Positions 1-9,546 of a DNA stretch of 64,000 bases are shown here, piece by piece. Source of the stretch: Butyricicoccus pullicaecorum (GTDB taxonomy: Bacteria > Bacillota > Clostridia > Oscillospirales > Butyricicoccaceae); NCBI GenBank assembly GCA_018366195.1, contig JAGZIN010000002.1, forward strand, positions 124,001 to 188,000, in the 5' to 3' direction. Below the pieces are notes generated by a model. The model ran no database searches. It had not been told where the DNA came from and worked only from the letters and a program-made list of their open reading frames with translations. Numbering within the stretch: the first letter of the stretch is position 1; the number at the start of each line of letters is the position of its first letter. Position numbers and translations under genes: made by a program.

Positions 1-216
1 AGTTGCTCGCTTTTTCATAAGTTTCGGCATTTTGTTCATGGTGTGCTGGCGAAAACTACTTTCATTAATATGTTGTAATGCTTCCTTCTTATGCACAGCC
101 TGTGGAAAGTTCTGATGTAGCTTGTAAAACGATATATCATATGTGATAAATCGCGTTAATATCCATATTTTTGGTGCATTAACATAAAGAGTTCTGATAT
201 AACATATTGAAATCAT
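1..216 (-). CDS. Partial hypothetical protein running off the left edge
   Basis: An ATG at 216 on the minus strand opens 72 codons without a stop to the window edge. The product is basic and ends in a Lys/Arg-rich stretch (KLMKKRAT). No family is recognised and no convincing ribosome binding site precedes the ATG. It is reported only because the frame stays open to the boundary in an accessory region. It could be a remnant of the same degraded island or chance. Confidence 0.25.
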   Translation of the reverse strand, partial: MISICYIRTLYVNAPKIWILTRFITYDISFYKLHQNFPQAVHKKEALQHINESSFRQHTMNKMPKLMKKRAT

Positions 217-436
217 GTCGTTTATTGCTGAAATATGACGTGTATAGTATAATAATATAAATACAAATATAACTTTTGCGGATGCTTGAATCCCTTGTAA
301 ATCACGAAGTTTCATCGTTAGATTCTCGATCCGTAGTAATACACAATTTATCGATTATTAAAATTACAGTCATGTTTTATACAGATTGAGAGAAAAAGGA
401 AGTGTCGTTTTGGCTGATTAGATTCTAAACGAAGAG
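217..436. other. AT-rich intergenic stretch before the broken helicase gene
   Basis: This stretch is very AT-rich, with several TATAAT-like strings (for example near 246-258). No gene, strong hairpin or long repeat is visible. It probably contains the promoter of the downstream helicase gene, but no pair of promoter boxes with good spacing stands out. Confidence 0.3.
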
Positions 437-3400
437 GTGGATAAAAATCTAACCAAACAAGAAAAGGTCGCTTCTCTGTTCAAGTTTATGAAAGAACTAA
501 ACCAATTAAAGCAGAAAGTCGTCCTTGATGTTTCAGGCTATCCGTGGTGGCGTTCGATTGCCTCTTTTCCTGACGATCCAGAAAATATCAAAATCTATTA
601 TCGAGATCGGATAGAGGATGAAGAAACCGAGCGTATTGCCGACACGATTCTGTCAGTGCATAAACCTGAATTTCAGCGCTGTCCGGAACCTGATCCTGCA
701 TTTGAAGAATGGCTGGAAGAAGGCTGGGCGGACTATCGCAATAAGGTCGTACGAAAAGAGTCCATTTTTCGTCCACTTGAGCAGATGGACTTTTCCGAGC
801 AGGAGCTGCAAGCGCATCTGCCGCGCATCAATAATGAAGAACAGACCTATCAAGAATTTTTTGTCGACGATGCCGAGCGAGTCAGAACATATACAGACTG
901 GACTGCCAAACGCAATTCTTGGGCAGAAAAACAAAAGGAATTGGAGAAGACACGGGATTTCTTCTCCGATCTTTATGAAATTTGCGTTGATCTGGAACGT
1001 GAATCTGAGACGTTAGAGCTCATCGTAGCAGATGGTTTCATGCGCGATCGGACGATTCCAGAACTAAACCATCCAATCTTGACTCGGCGCGTCAAAATTC
1101 GCCATGATGCCGCTGAAAACACCATCTACATAGAAGATACCGATGTTGAAACCGAACTGTATACTGTCATGTTTCAGGGAATGGAAAATGTCAATCTGGC
1201 ATCGATCAACAATCTGCGCGATGACCTCTACCAGAATGATTACCATCCTTTAGATCGAAATGACCTGCCTGTATTTTTCAAAATGTTTATTCATCAGCTT
1301 TCCTCGGAAAGCCTTTATTCCGAGGATGGTATTCCCGATCACTGGCAGGAAAAGGAACGGCTTCTCCTCTATCGTAATCCGTGTTACATCCTGCGCAAAC
1401 GCATGGATGGCACCTTAAAGGCAATCGAGCAGATCATTGCACACATTGATGAGACCGGTGAAATTCCGGCTCCCATCGGAGATATTGTAGAAGGCGGAAA
1501 AATCAAAGTTCCTACAGATACCGGAGAAACTTCTATCGAGGAACAACTCGCCGCAGTGGGCGGGGAAAGCGTAGATATTCTGTTATCCAAAGAGGCAAAC
1601 AAAGAACAGCTGGAGATTGCCCGACGTATTGAGCGCTACAATGCCGTTTTGGTCCAAGGACCTCCTGGAACGGGTAAAACACATACCATTGCCAACTTTG
1701 ATGGGACATTTTTTAGCACAAGGTAAGAGCGTTCTTGTGACCAGCCATACGCAAAAGGCACTGGGTGTTCTGAAAGAAAAGTTGGCTCCCGGACTGCAAA
1801 ATCTGTGTGTTTCTGTGCTGGATGATTCCAATGTAGATATGGAAAAATCCGTTGACGGCATTACCAGTTATATGGCACAAACAACATCTTTCGAGGTTAA
1901 GCGGAAGATGGAATCTCTGGGTCAAGAACGAAAGGAAATCATCCGCGAACTTGCCGATGTGCGCAAAAAATTGTTTGCTATGATCCATCAGGAATGCAAC
2001 TGTATTGTGTACAACGGTGAGGACATATCTCCTTCTGCCGCAGCAGCCTATGTGCAACAAAACAGTGATATCCTTTCTTACATTCCGGGCTCAGTACGAT
2101 TATATGACCCTCTTCCGCTCAGCTTTGCAGAATTAACCGAGCTATATCAGAGTAACAGCGTGATCAGCGTTCAGGATGAAGCAGAATTTGAACATGACCT
2201 TCCCAATCCGACAGAGCTCATTCGTCCAGAGGTGTTTGAAGAAAAATGTAAGGCTTTACATTCGGCAACAGCCCGCTTAGACACAATTTCTGAAAATCAT
2301 CACTGGCAGGTTCAAAATTCAGCTGCAGAGCGCAAAATCCTGATAAATGGTGCATTCGGACAGCTTACACTGGAGTATCCATCTGTACAAGCGGTCGAGC
2401 AGCTTAAACAGTATCTTTCTACGTTTCCAAGCATAGAGCTCTGGATGCAGCACTGCGCTGTGGATGGCAAAAAGGGTGGTACCTACAAGGAACTTTGGAC
2501 TCGGCTGATTGATCACATCCAGAGAACTTGCATGGATGCAGAAAACCTCGTTGCTGAGAAATTTGGCAAAGAGGTTGTCATTCACAATACAAATCCGGAA
2601 TTTTATCACGCGATGCAGCAGCTTCAGGATAAGTATAGCCAAGGCGGAAAAATCGGCAAACTTGCACTTTTCTTCAACAAGCAGCTGGAAGTCGCGCTCA
2701 ACGGAGCCACCATCAACGGGCAAAAGCCCCAAAATACAGAGGATTGCAAGCTGATCCTCCATATTCTGGAGCTAAAGTCTATGCGCGACCAGTGTTTCTC
2801 TTACTGGAATGATTTGATTGCAAAATATGGTGTGCCACAATTTTACGATTTGGATGGAGATGCGCCCGAACGTATCGTTGCCAAGTACATCCCGCTGATT
2901 AAGCGTTATCTGGATTGGTTTGAAAAGGAATACCCTGCGCTGACAGCATGTATGGATGCTGCAGGACTGCCTTGCAATACCATTTTCCAGTACCATACGC
3001 TCGATTCTGAGATCGCTTCGACTGAAAAGATTTTACAGGCACTGAAACGTGATGTTCTGGGACTTTGTGATGTTTTCGATGTGGTCAAATCAATATCGGA
3101 TCTGCAAACCGACTTGCAAGACAATCGCAATCTTCTGCAAACTGGCAAGCGTATATACTCGGTTGCGTGTAAGGCACTTCTTTCTGCCGCAGAAATATAT
3201 GATCCCGCCGCATATCGGAATGCTTACGCAATTCTGGAAAATACCTATACCAAAACCAGCTTAAAACGTAAGCGTGAGGGAATCCACGGAAATGCGGTGA
3301 TCCCCGACAACATCGAAGCCGCTTGGCGCTGGAAGCAGTACTATGGAATCATTGAAGACATGATTGCGGAACCCTTCACAGAGCTGCAGCAGCGCAGCCT

Positions 3401-5738
3401 CGCTCTCAGCAAGGAGTATCGCACAGTCACAGCCAAATTTGCAGAAAAATCAGCTTGGTATCATTTACTGTGCAGAACGGAATGCGATATCAGCAGGAAG
3501 CAGGCGCTGCAGGGTTGGAAACTGACGGTCAAGAAAATCGGAAAAGGTACCGGCAAAAATGCCCCGATGTATCGTGCAGAAGCCCGCAAACTGATGGTCA
3601 AATGTCAGGAAGCCGTCCCAGCGTGGATCATGCGGTGGGACATGCCACAGAAGGGGGCGCGAGATGCAGGAAGCCGTCCCAGCGTGGATCATGCCGATTG
3701 GCAAGGCACTGGAAAGCCTGAACCCGCGTACCAATCAGTTTGACATCATTATCATTGATGAGGTCAGCCAATCGGATATCTCCTCTCTGGCCATTTTGTA
3801 TATGGGTAAGAAGTTGGTCATTGTGGGTGATGATAAACAGGTCAGCCCGATGGCAGTCGGTGTTCCAGTTGAAAAAATGAATGTTTTGAAGCAAATGTAC
3901 ATTTCCAATAAAATTCCAAATGCCCACCTGTACGATGCCAAAACTTCCATTTATGACATTGCAGCCACCACCTTCCAGCCACTGATGCTGCATGAACACT
4001 TTCGCTGTATCCCGGAGATTATTGAGTTTTCCAACTGGCTCTCGTATGATTTCGAGATCAAGCCCCTGCGAGATTGCAGTAATAGTGTTCTTCTGCCCGC
4101 CGTTGTCAACTATCGTGTAGCAAACGGCGAGCGCATCGGCAAAACCAACCCCAATGAGGCAAAGGCCATTGTTGCTCTGCTCAAAGCGTGTATAGAGCAG
4201 CCTGAGTATGCAGGAAAATCCTTCGGCATCATTTCGCTATTGGGCGATGAGCAGGTTAAAAAACTGCAGGAAGAAATCTTCCGACATATTGATGCCAAAG
4301 AATGCAGCGAACGCAAAATTCTGTGCGGCAATGCATTGAACTTTCAGGGTGACGAGCGGGATGTCATCTTCCTAAGTGTAGTCGATTGTGCAAACGGTGA
4401 AGGACCCATCGCAAAACAAACCTTTGGCGTTGACGATGCGTATCGCAAGCGTTATAATGTCGCAGCCAGCCGCGCAAAGGATCAGCTTTGGGTCGTAGAC
4501 TCACTGGATTCAGCAACCGACCTCAAGCCCGGTGATATTCGCAAAATGCTGATCGATTTTTCCATCAATCCCGAATCGGTGCATATGCTGAAAGAGAAAA
4601 TCGAAGAAAAGTCGGAATCCCCATTTGAATCAGCGGTTGCGCAATATCTATCGCTCAGAGGATATCATCTGGTACAGCAATGGGAAGTCGGTGCATATCG
4701 TCTGGATATGGTTGTCGTATGCGGAACAAAGAAAATTGTGATTGAGTGTGACGGCGAACGCTATCATAGCGGGGAAAATAAAATCCGTGAAGATATGGAG
4801 CGCCAGACGATTCTGGAGCGTTTAGGCTGGCGATTTATCCGGATTCGCGGCAGCGAATATTACCGAGATCCTGAAAAGACTATGGAACGAGTTGTATCAG
4901 CGCTGAAGGATGCAGGTATCGAACCAGAAGAGGCGGAAAGCGTTCAGGAGGCAACCGGACGTGACACCGAACTTTTACAGCGCGTAAAACAGCGGGCACA
5001 TGAGATTCTACACGAGAATGTTGATGACTCCGAAGCGGAAAGTACCGTCATGGCAGCTGCATTGGATCCGAAAAACGATATCATTTGTGCAACACCTGAA
5101 AATCCGGATTCTGTGAGCACATTGACGCTTCCTTCAACACCTCAGGGTGAACAAGATGTGACAGAGCAGTTATCCCTTGTGAAAGACAAACAGGAAGTGA
5201 TAACAGAACAATGCGAGGATACTTCTTCTTTTCCGGCATATCAAGCAGCTGACATTGCGGCATACGCCCAAAATATTTGTCCGATGGCTTTAAGGAAATG
5301 GTAAAAGCGATCTTAGAGGTGGAAGCTCCGCTTTCTGAAGAATTTTTGTTAAGCCGTATTGTCCAGTACTTTGATCGCAAGCGAGTCACCAGTAGTGTAT
5401 GGAATGACTACGAATTAAAAATGCGTGGTTGTGAACAATACGGAATTACTCGCAGAAACGGTTTTTTGTACTTGGACAGTTGCCAAAAAATTCAATTCCG
5501 AGTACCCGGAGATCTCTCTCGCTCTATGGAACAGATCTCCCCTGAGGAATTGGCTGCCGGAATGCTTGCGATTCTAAGACAAGAGGGTGTCACAGACAAA
5601 AAAGATTTATATCGCACGTTGGCATTACAATGTGGTGTGCATCGACTGGGAAAAGAAATCGGCAGAATTTTGGATAATGCTCTGTGCTTGATTGAAAATT
5701 CCGTTGTAATAAGCGGGGATCAGTTGGTACTTAAATAA
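437..5738 (+). pseudogene. Superfamily 1 helicase with C-terminal REase-like and DUF3320 domains, broken by three lesions
   Basis: Four consecutive reading frames (437-1726, 1617-3743, 3664-5304, 5277-5738) read as one protein of about 1,750 residues. Visible parts are Walker A GPPGTGKT near residue 408, motif II DEVSQ, VGDDKQ of motif III, motif V FQGDERDV, and motif VI with AASRAKDQ. After these comes a Vsr/DUF559-type nuclease fold (MTES_1575-like; IECDGERYHSG, then WRFIRIRGSEYYRDP). A DUF3320-like C-terminus follows. This is the COG1112 helicase plan; single-protein helicase-nucleases of this kind are often linked to defence (inference). Lesions: one extra T in the run 1697-1699, a 61-bp insertion at 3606-3666, and one missing A in the run 5270-5273. 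Correcting each restores a continuous frame. The start is GTG 437, with an in-frame stop at 419. The gene is probably inactive. Confidence 0.85.
3606..3694 (+). repeat. 28-bp direct repeat flanking a 33-bp insert inside the helicase gene
   Basis: The same 28 bases occur at 3606-3633 and 3667-3694, separated by 33 unrelated bases (3634-3666). Removing 61 bp rejoins the helicase frame just upstream of its Walker B motif, so the insertion is a frameshifting lesion. The layout resembles a target duplication or a slippage-plus-filler event. A simple tandem duplication is excluded because the sequence after the second copy differs from that after the first. Confidence 0.9.
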
Positions 5739-6022
5739 GTTTAGCACGCATAAGGACAATCCTAAATTCAGGTGGGAGATAGGGAGGGTATCTAAGTTGA
5801 TATCTGGGAAATCTGCTTACCAACTTACCTGCCAATTTTGTTTATGAACAACCTGACAGAAAATCCCTATTGTATTCCCAACAAATCCACCCATAAAAGT
5901 GCATAAAATCTTCTAAGTACCTTCTTATTCCTATGTTATAGCACAGAAATAAGGGGGTATTTTTTTACACACAGATCAGACAGTTCAATAAACAATATTT
6001 TAGCAAAAAAGGACTGTTTGAA
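5739..6022. other. Intergenic region with a long imperfect inverted repeat, possible replication or transfer origin
   Basis: No gene is seen. Left arms CAGGT (5769-5773) and AAGTTG (5794-5799) can pair with the contiguous right arm CAACTTACCTG (5821-5831). A GGGGGTATTTTTTTACACAC-like tract lies closer to the initiator-like gene at 6023. Origins of rolling-circle elements usually sit beside or in the initiator gene, so this is a reasonable place for one. That is inference; no nick-site consensus was recognised. Confidence 0.3.
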
Positions 6023-7154
6023 ATGAGTAAAATTGTGACAAGAGAAGCTCGTTTTGAGTTAGAAGCAGATGGATTTTCCATCCATACATTCGAAATATCC
6101 AGAAAACTGACAAAGAGTGAATGGAATTACTGCAAAGGAAAACTATACGATCAAAGCAAGGTTTCTTCCAAGATTTGTATTTATCAAGAGTCGAAAGGTG
6201 TACATCGAGTATCGCAGTATGAAACAAATGGTCTGCGTATCACATTGGAGCACGCACACGATCAGGAGAACAGCCGTGGCTATTATGTTCGCATGGTGGT
6301 CAATCCACGTAAGGTCATCGATCCAAATGCATCCTACATCGGTATTTTTTCACCTGAAAAGTCCAGTATCATCGAGCTGCAAGCGGCGTTTCATGCACTT
6401 CTGAAGCGATCAGTATTCAATGATCAGTTAGATGACTATTATCTGAGTTGGGTCGACTTATGCGTCAATATGCGCTGTGATCATAAGAAGATCTTCCGCG
6501 AGGTTGTCCGTGTGTTGCGAAAGTTGCCTACGCCTCCAAGGTACAAGCGCGTGTCCCGCAAAGAAGAAGGCGAACAAATACAACAAACACTACATCAAGT
6601 TTCAGTGCGGTACACATAGCCTCGTCATTTATGACAAGACCTACCAGACAACCGAACAAGGTTTGCGAGTTGATTATGAGGATTTACCCGAAGGTGTTCT
6701 GCGATTCGAAGTACAATATCAGCGTTCTGTACTGCGTGGGTTGGAAAAGAAGCTGGCTACCGATAACCCGAGTGAATTGTTATGGTATCTGATGCAGAAA
6801 AGCGAAAAACGTATCTGCAAGCACTTTGAACAGTGCTTTGCCGATGTTCAGTTCTGTCAGATCGAGGAGATCGAAAAGCGGATTACAGGCTCGAAATACG
6901 AAGATGAGATCAAACAGGCAATGTTGGAACTTACCCATAGAATGCAGCGCAAGCAGTCGGTCGATCAGGTATTGGAGGAAATGTCATCCGAAAGCTTTGC
7001 GGTAGACGATCTGCTCCGAAGGGTACATAGACTGGGTTTCAGTCCTATTCCGTTATGGAAGAACTTCTGTGCCCAGCAGATTCCCGGACCGGTATCTTTA
7101 CTCCGGATGATTTCAGAAGGTGAGGTTGTGATTCCATACAAAAAAATGAAATAA
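6023..7154 (+). pseudogene. Replication-initiator-like protein (Rep_trans/phage CRI type), frameshifted
   Basis: Frames 6023-6619 and 6477-7154 join into one protein of about 375 residues if one extra A near 6560-6562 is removed, giving the run RKKKANKYNK. The text DYYLSWVDLCVN resembles the conserved 'RxDL(C/A)V' stretch of rolling-circle and filamentous-phage initiators, and LVIYDKTYQ resembles their 'YDK' motif. These similarities are from memory of the families, so the assignment is tentative. The gene sits upstream of a small ICE-type protein and an excisionase-like protein, consistent with an integrative element. Its frameshift is a single-base indel like two of the three lesions in the helicase gene. 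Confidence 0.55.
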
Positions 7155-7298
7155 TCGTGCAATCGCGCTGGAATTCTGACAAAAATCGTAACAAATTATA
7201 AATTCAAATGAGTAACAGTGATATAAAGTGAATGTAAATAGCGTGTGTTGCGAACACCGCTTTGCAGGATCGCAAATCATCTTATTAGGAGGCTTTTT

Positions 7299-7547
7299 AT
7301 GTCAGTCCCATACATTAACTACAAACAGCTGGAAGAGTTTTATACTATCAAGGGCACTTGTGCACTCTTTGAGATGAGCAAAAGCGAGCTGAAAACTGCA
7401 TGCGAGACACACAATGTACAACCCCGCCGAAATGAGATTGGTGTGTACGGCTTTGTCAAGTACGACATTTGCCGTCTGCACAACTTGCTGTATTACGAAG
7501 GTCGCAATCACGACTCAGATGTCCGTGAGGAAGATCCGTGGGCATGA
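7299..7547 (+). CDS. Small ICE-associated protein of unknown function
   Basis: The protein is 82 residues, starting at ATG 7299 behind a perfect AGGAGG at 7287-7292. The body is mixed alpha/beta-like, with the pattern MSKSELKTAC and later YGFVKYDICRLHNLLYYE, which could be a small helix-turn-helix protein. I do not recognise a named family. Its stop overlaps the start of the excisionase-like gene (ATGA, 7544-7547), so the two are probably translationally coupled. Its position between an initiator-like gene and an excisionase suggests a role in an integrative element (inference). Confidence 0.7.
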   Translation: MSVPYINYKQLEEFYTIKGTCALFEMSKSELKTACETHNVQPRRNEIGVYGFVKYDICRLHNLLYYEGRNHDSDVREEDPWA

Positions 7548-7714
7548 ACCGTTTGCTGACTGTAAAAGAGATTGCCGTGCTGCTCCAGACCAGCCGGGTG
7601 CAGGTACGGCGCATGATTCAGAGCAGAGAGCTGGCTGCGCTCAAGGTCGGGCGGGAGTATCGCATCCCGCTCGCAGCACTCGAGGAATTTGTGCAGGCAG
7701 CGATCTCTGAATAA
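7544..7714 (+). CDS. Excisionase-like helix-turn-helix DNA-binding protein
   Basis: The protein is 56 residues. The pattern LLTVKEIAVLLQTSRVQVRR, followed by MIQSRELAALKVGREYRIP and a short C-terminal helix, is typical of the helix-turn-helix 'excisionase family' domain (MerR-like winged helix, about 50-60 residues). Such proteins bend DNA at attachment sites to direct excision by a tyrosine recombinase, or act as small repressors. The start overlaps the upstream stop by ATGA, and a terminator follows at 7718. No integrase lies downstream, where one would be expected in an intact element. Confidence 0.8.
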   Translation: MNRLLTVKEIAVLLQTSRVQVRRMIQSRELAALKVGREYRIPLAALEEFVQAAISE

Positions 7715-7717
7715 TAC

Positions 7718-7749
7718 AAAAGAGACTGGCCCGAAGGTCAGCCTCTTTT
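7718..7749 (+). terminator. Rho-independent terminator after the excisionase-like gene
   Basis: The 14-base arm starting AAAAGAGACTGG pairs with GGTCAGCCTCTTTT around a CGAA loop, with one G-U pair and one mismatch, and ends in four T residues. It closes the island's last operon. Confidence 0.75.
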
Positions 7750-7922
7750 CCTGCTGTTCCAGCATCATACAAAGATACGGAATCATCACTTTTTGGAGAG
7801 ATATGCGACGATTTTACAGTAAATCATCGGATATGTATCACCAACCCTGCCGTTTCGACAGGTCCAGCATACCGAAGCAGAAGGACTCCCACCATGTCAA
7901 TGTGGTCTGTGATGGGTCCTTT

Positions 7923-8756
7923 TTATATTTGTTTGGGCTCCCACCAGACAATACCGCTGCGAAATCGAAGCGGTGCGCTCCAGCTTCCGTCGGGCTGCTG
8001 GGTAAAGTGTCGGCACAAAATAGGCTCTGCGAGTTCAGGTGCCAAATCCGGACAGCCGCAGCGTGCACATTCTCCCCGTATCAGGTCAGCCGTGTTGGGA
8101 TAAGTCAAGGTTTTTTGAAACGGCAGGATTCGCACATTGGGGTCAATGCCCATCTGATAAAGCACGCCTACGAAGTAGATATAGTCTTTCCATTCCCAAT
8201 GAATTTTGGCACCGGCTTGCTCCAGCTCGTGCACCCAAACCGGAGCAAGTCCGGTGTTCATTCCGGCAACACACAGCTTGCGTGCTGTGCGCTGCATACG
8301 GGAAAAACAGTCTGCCAAATCCTCCTGACGGTAAAAGCAGTTATAGCCAAATACAAGGTCATACTGCTGGTCGGGCTCGAAGGCTTCCCATTTGACAGGG
8401 TAGGTGGTCAGGTTGTGGTATCCATGGGCGGCACCGGTCTCCAAAATAAAACGCAGAACATCTTGTGAGATGTCTACACAGGCAACCTCGGTGCAGATTG
8501 CGGCGAGGTCCAAGGTGTAGTTTCCCCAGCCGGGACCGATTTCAAGCGCAGTTTCAATTTGATGCGCGGCGAACAGGGGACGCAGGAAAGCAAGCACCTG
8601 TCGGGAGGAGGCTTCTGGGGCATAGGTCTTGGTGTGGATAAACTGTTTCCAGAATTCCTGTTCGGCGGCATCTTCCTTCATACGGGAGGAAGTGCTTTGT
8701 TGGATTTGCGCAGTCCATTGCTGTGCAAAGTCTGTCATGGGAATACGTTCTTTCAT
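7923..8756 (-). CDS. Class I SAM-dependent methyltransferase, last gene of the B12-riboswitch operon
   Basis: The product is 277 residues. A Rossmann-type SAM motif I (LEIGPGWGNYTLDLA) sits near residue 80, followed by an acidic strand end (ACVDIS) and a motif-IV-like FGYNCFYRQED. A C-terminal pair of CxxC-like cysteines (CARCGC) could bind metal. The start is ATG 8756, behind AAGGTGA, only 10 bases after the stop of the upstream ATPase gene; a second ATG at 8738 is possible. Being last in a nickel/peptide-type importer operon led by a cobalamin riboswitch, it probably modifies the imported ligand or a corrinoid or metallophore-like molecule (inference). The substrate cannot be read from the sequence. 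Confidence 0.85.
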   Translation of the reverse strand: MKERIPMTDFAQQWTAQIQQSTSSRMKEDAAEQEFWKQFIHTKTYAPEASSRQVLAFLRPLFAAHQIETALEIGPGWGNYTLDLAAICTEVACVDISQDVLRFILETGAAHGYHNLTTYPVKWEAFEPDQQYDLVFGYNCFYRQEDLADCFSRMQRTARKLCVAGMNTGLAPVWVHELEQAGAKIHWEWKDYIYFVGVLYQMGIDPNVRILPFQKTLTYPNTADLIRGECARCGCPDLAPELAEPILCRHFTQQPDGSWSAPLRFRSGIVWWEPKQI

Positions 8757-8766
8757 CGAAGTCACC

Positions 8767-9546
8767 TTACTTCCAATCGGTGTATGCGCGAAGCAGCATT
8801 TGTGTATAGGGGTGAGATGGGGATTCCAGAACCTGCTCTCGACTGCCAAGCTCGACCAGACGTCCCTGCTGCATGACACCAATGGTATGACCCATATAGC
8901 GGAGCAGCTCTATATCATGGGTAATATAAAGATACGTCAGACCGAAGCTTTGCTGAAGCTCCTTGAGCAAATTTAGGATAGAGGCTTGTACGGATACATC
9001 AAGCATGGCAGTGGGTTCATCAAGCAAAAGTACCTGCGGATTGAGCAGAAGTGCACGGCAGATGGCGAGTCTTTGTGCCTCTCCGCCGCTGATTTGGTGC
9101 GGATAACGGGAGAGCAGATGGTCGGATAAGCCAACTTGTGCAAGCCTTTGTAGGATGTTCTCCATACGTTCGTCCGGTGTCTGCCCAATTCCGTGTATCT
9201 GAAGCACCTCCAGCAGACTGTCCTGAATCCGCATGGTGGGGTCAAGTGAGGACTCCGGATTCTGAAAAATCATTTGCACCTTTTGATGATAGGATTTTCC
9301 CGTCTGCCGGTCAAAAAGGGAAATATCCTGCCCTTCAAAATAGATTTTTCCGGAAGAAAGCGGTAATAGGCGGGTAATCAGACGGGAGAGGGTCGTTTTT
9401 CCGCAGCCGCTGTTGCCAACCAGACCAAAGGTTTTTCCCCGTTCGAGAGAAAAGCTGACATCTTGTACGGCTTGTACGGTGCGCCGCTGAAAAATGCCAT
9501 GTGAAAAATTGCGGCAGACGCGATGAAGCGACAGCAGTTCAGGCAT
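8767..9546 (-). CDS. ABC transporter ATPase, nickel/peptide type (DppF/NikE-like)
   Basis: The protein is 259 residues. Walker A is GNSGCGKTT near residue 43, the Q-loop is in MIFQNPESSLDPTMRI, the signature is ISGGEAQR, and Walker B is VLLLDEPTAMLD with the H-loop in ITHDIELL. The QNPxxSLDP string and size are typical of the second ATPase of oligopeptide/nickel importers. It energises uptake together with the ATPase whose gene overlaps it by 8 bases. It belongs to the minus-strand operon starting at 13896. Confidence 0.93.
   Translation of the reverse strand: MPELLSLHRVCRNFSHGIFQRRTVQAVQDVSFSLERGKTFGLVGNSGCGKTTLSRLITRLLPLSSGKIYFEGQDISLFDRQTGKSYHQKVQMIFQNPESSLDPTMRIQDSLLEVLQIHGIGQTPDERMENILQRLAQVGLSDHLLSRYPHQISGGEAQRLAICRALLLNPQVLLLDEPTAMLDVSVQASILNLLKELQQSFGLTYLYITHDIELLRYMGHTIGVMQQGRLVELGSREQVLESPSHPYTQMLLRAYTDWK

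Noticed and set aside
7881..7925. Hairpin AAGGAC ... GTCCTT followed by T residues on the plus strand
   Set aside because: It is partly inside the methyltransferase stop region, has a short stem and large loop, and points in the direction where no plus-strand gene needs a terminator.
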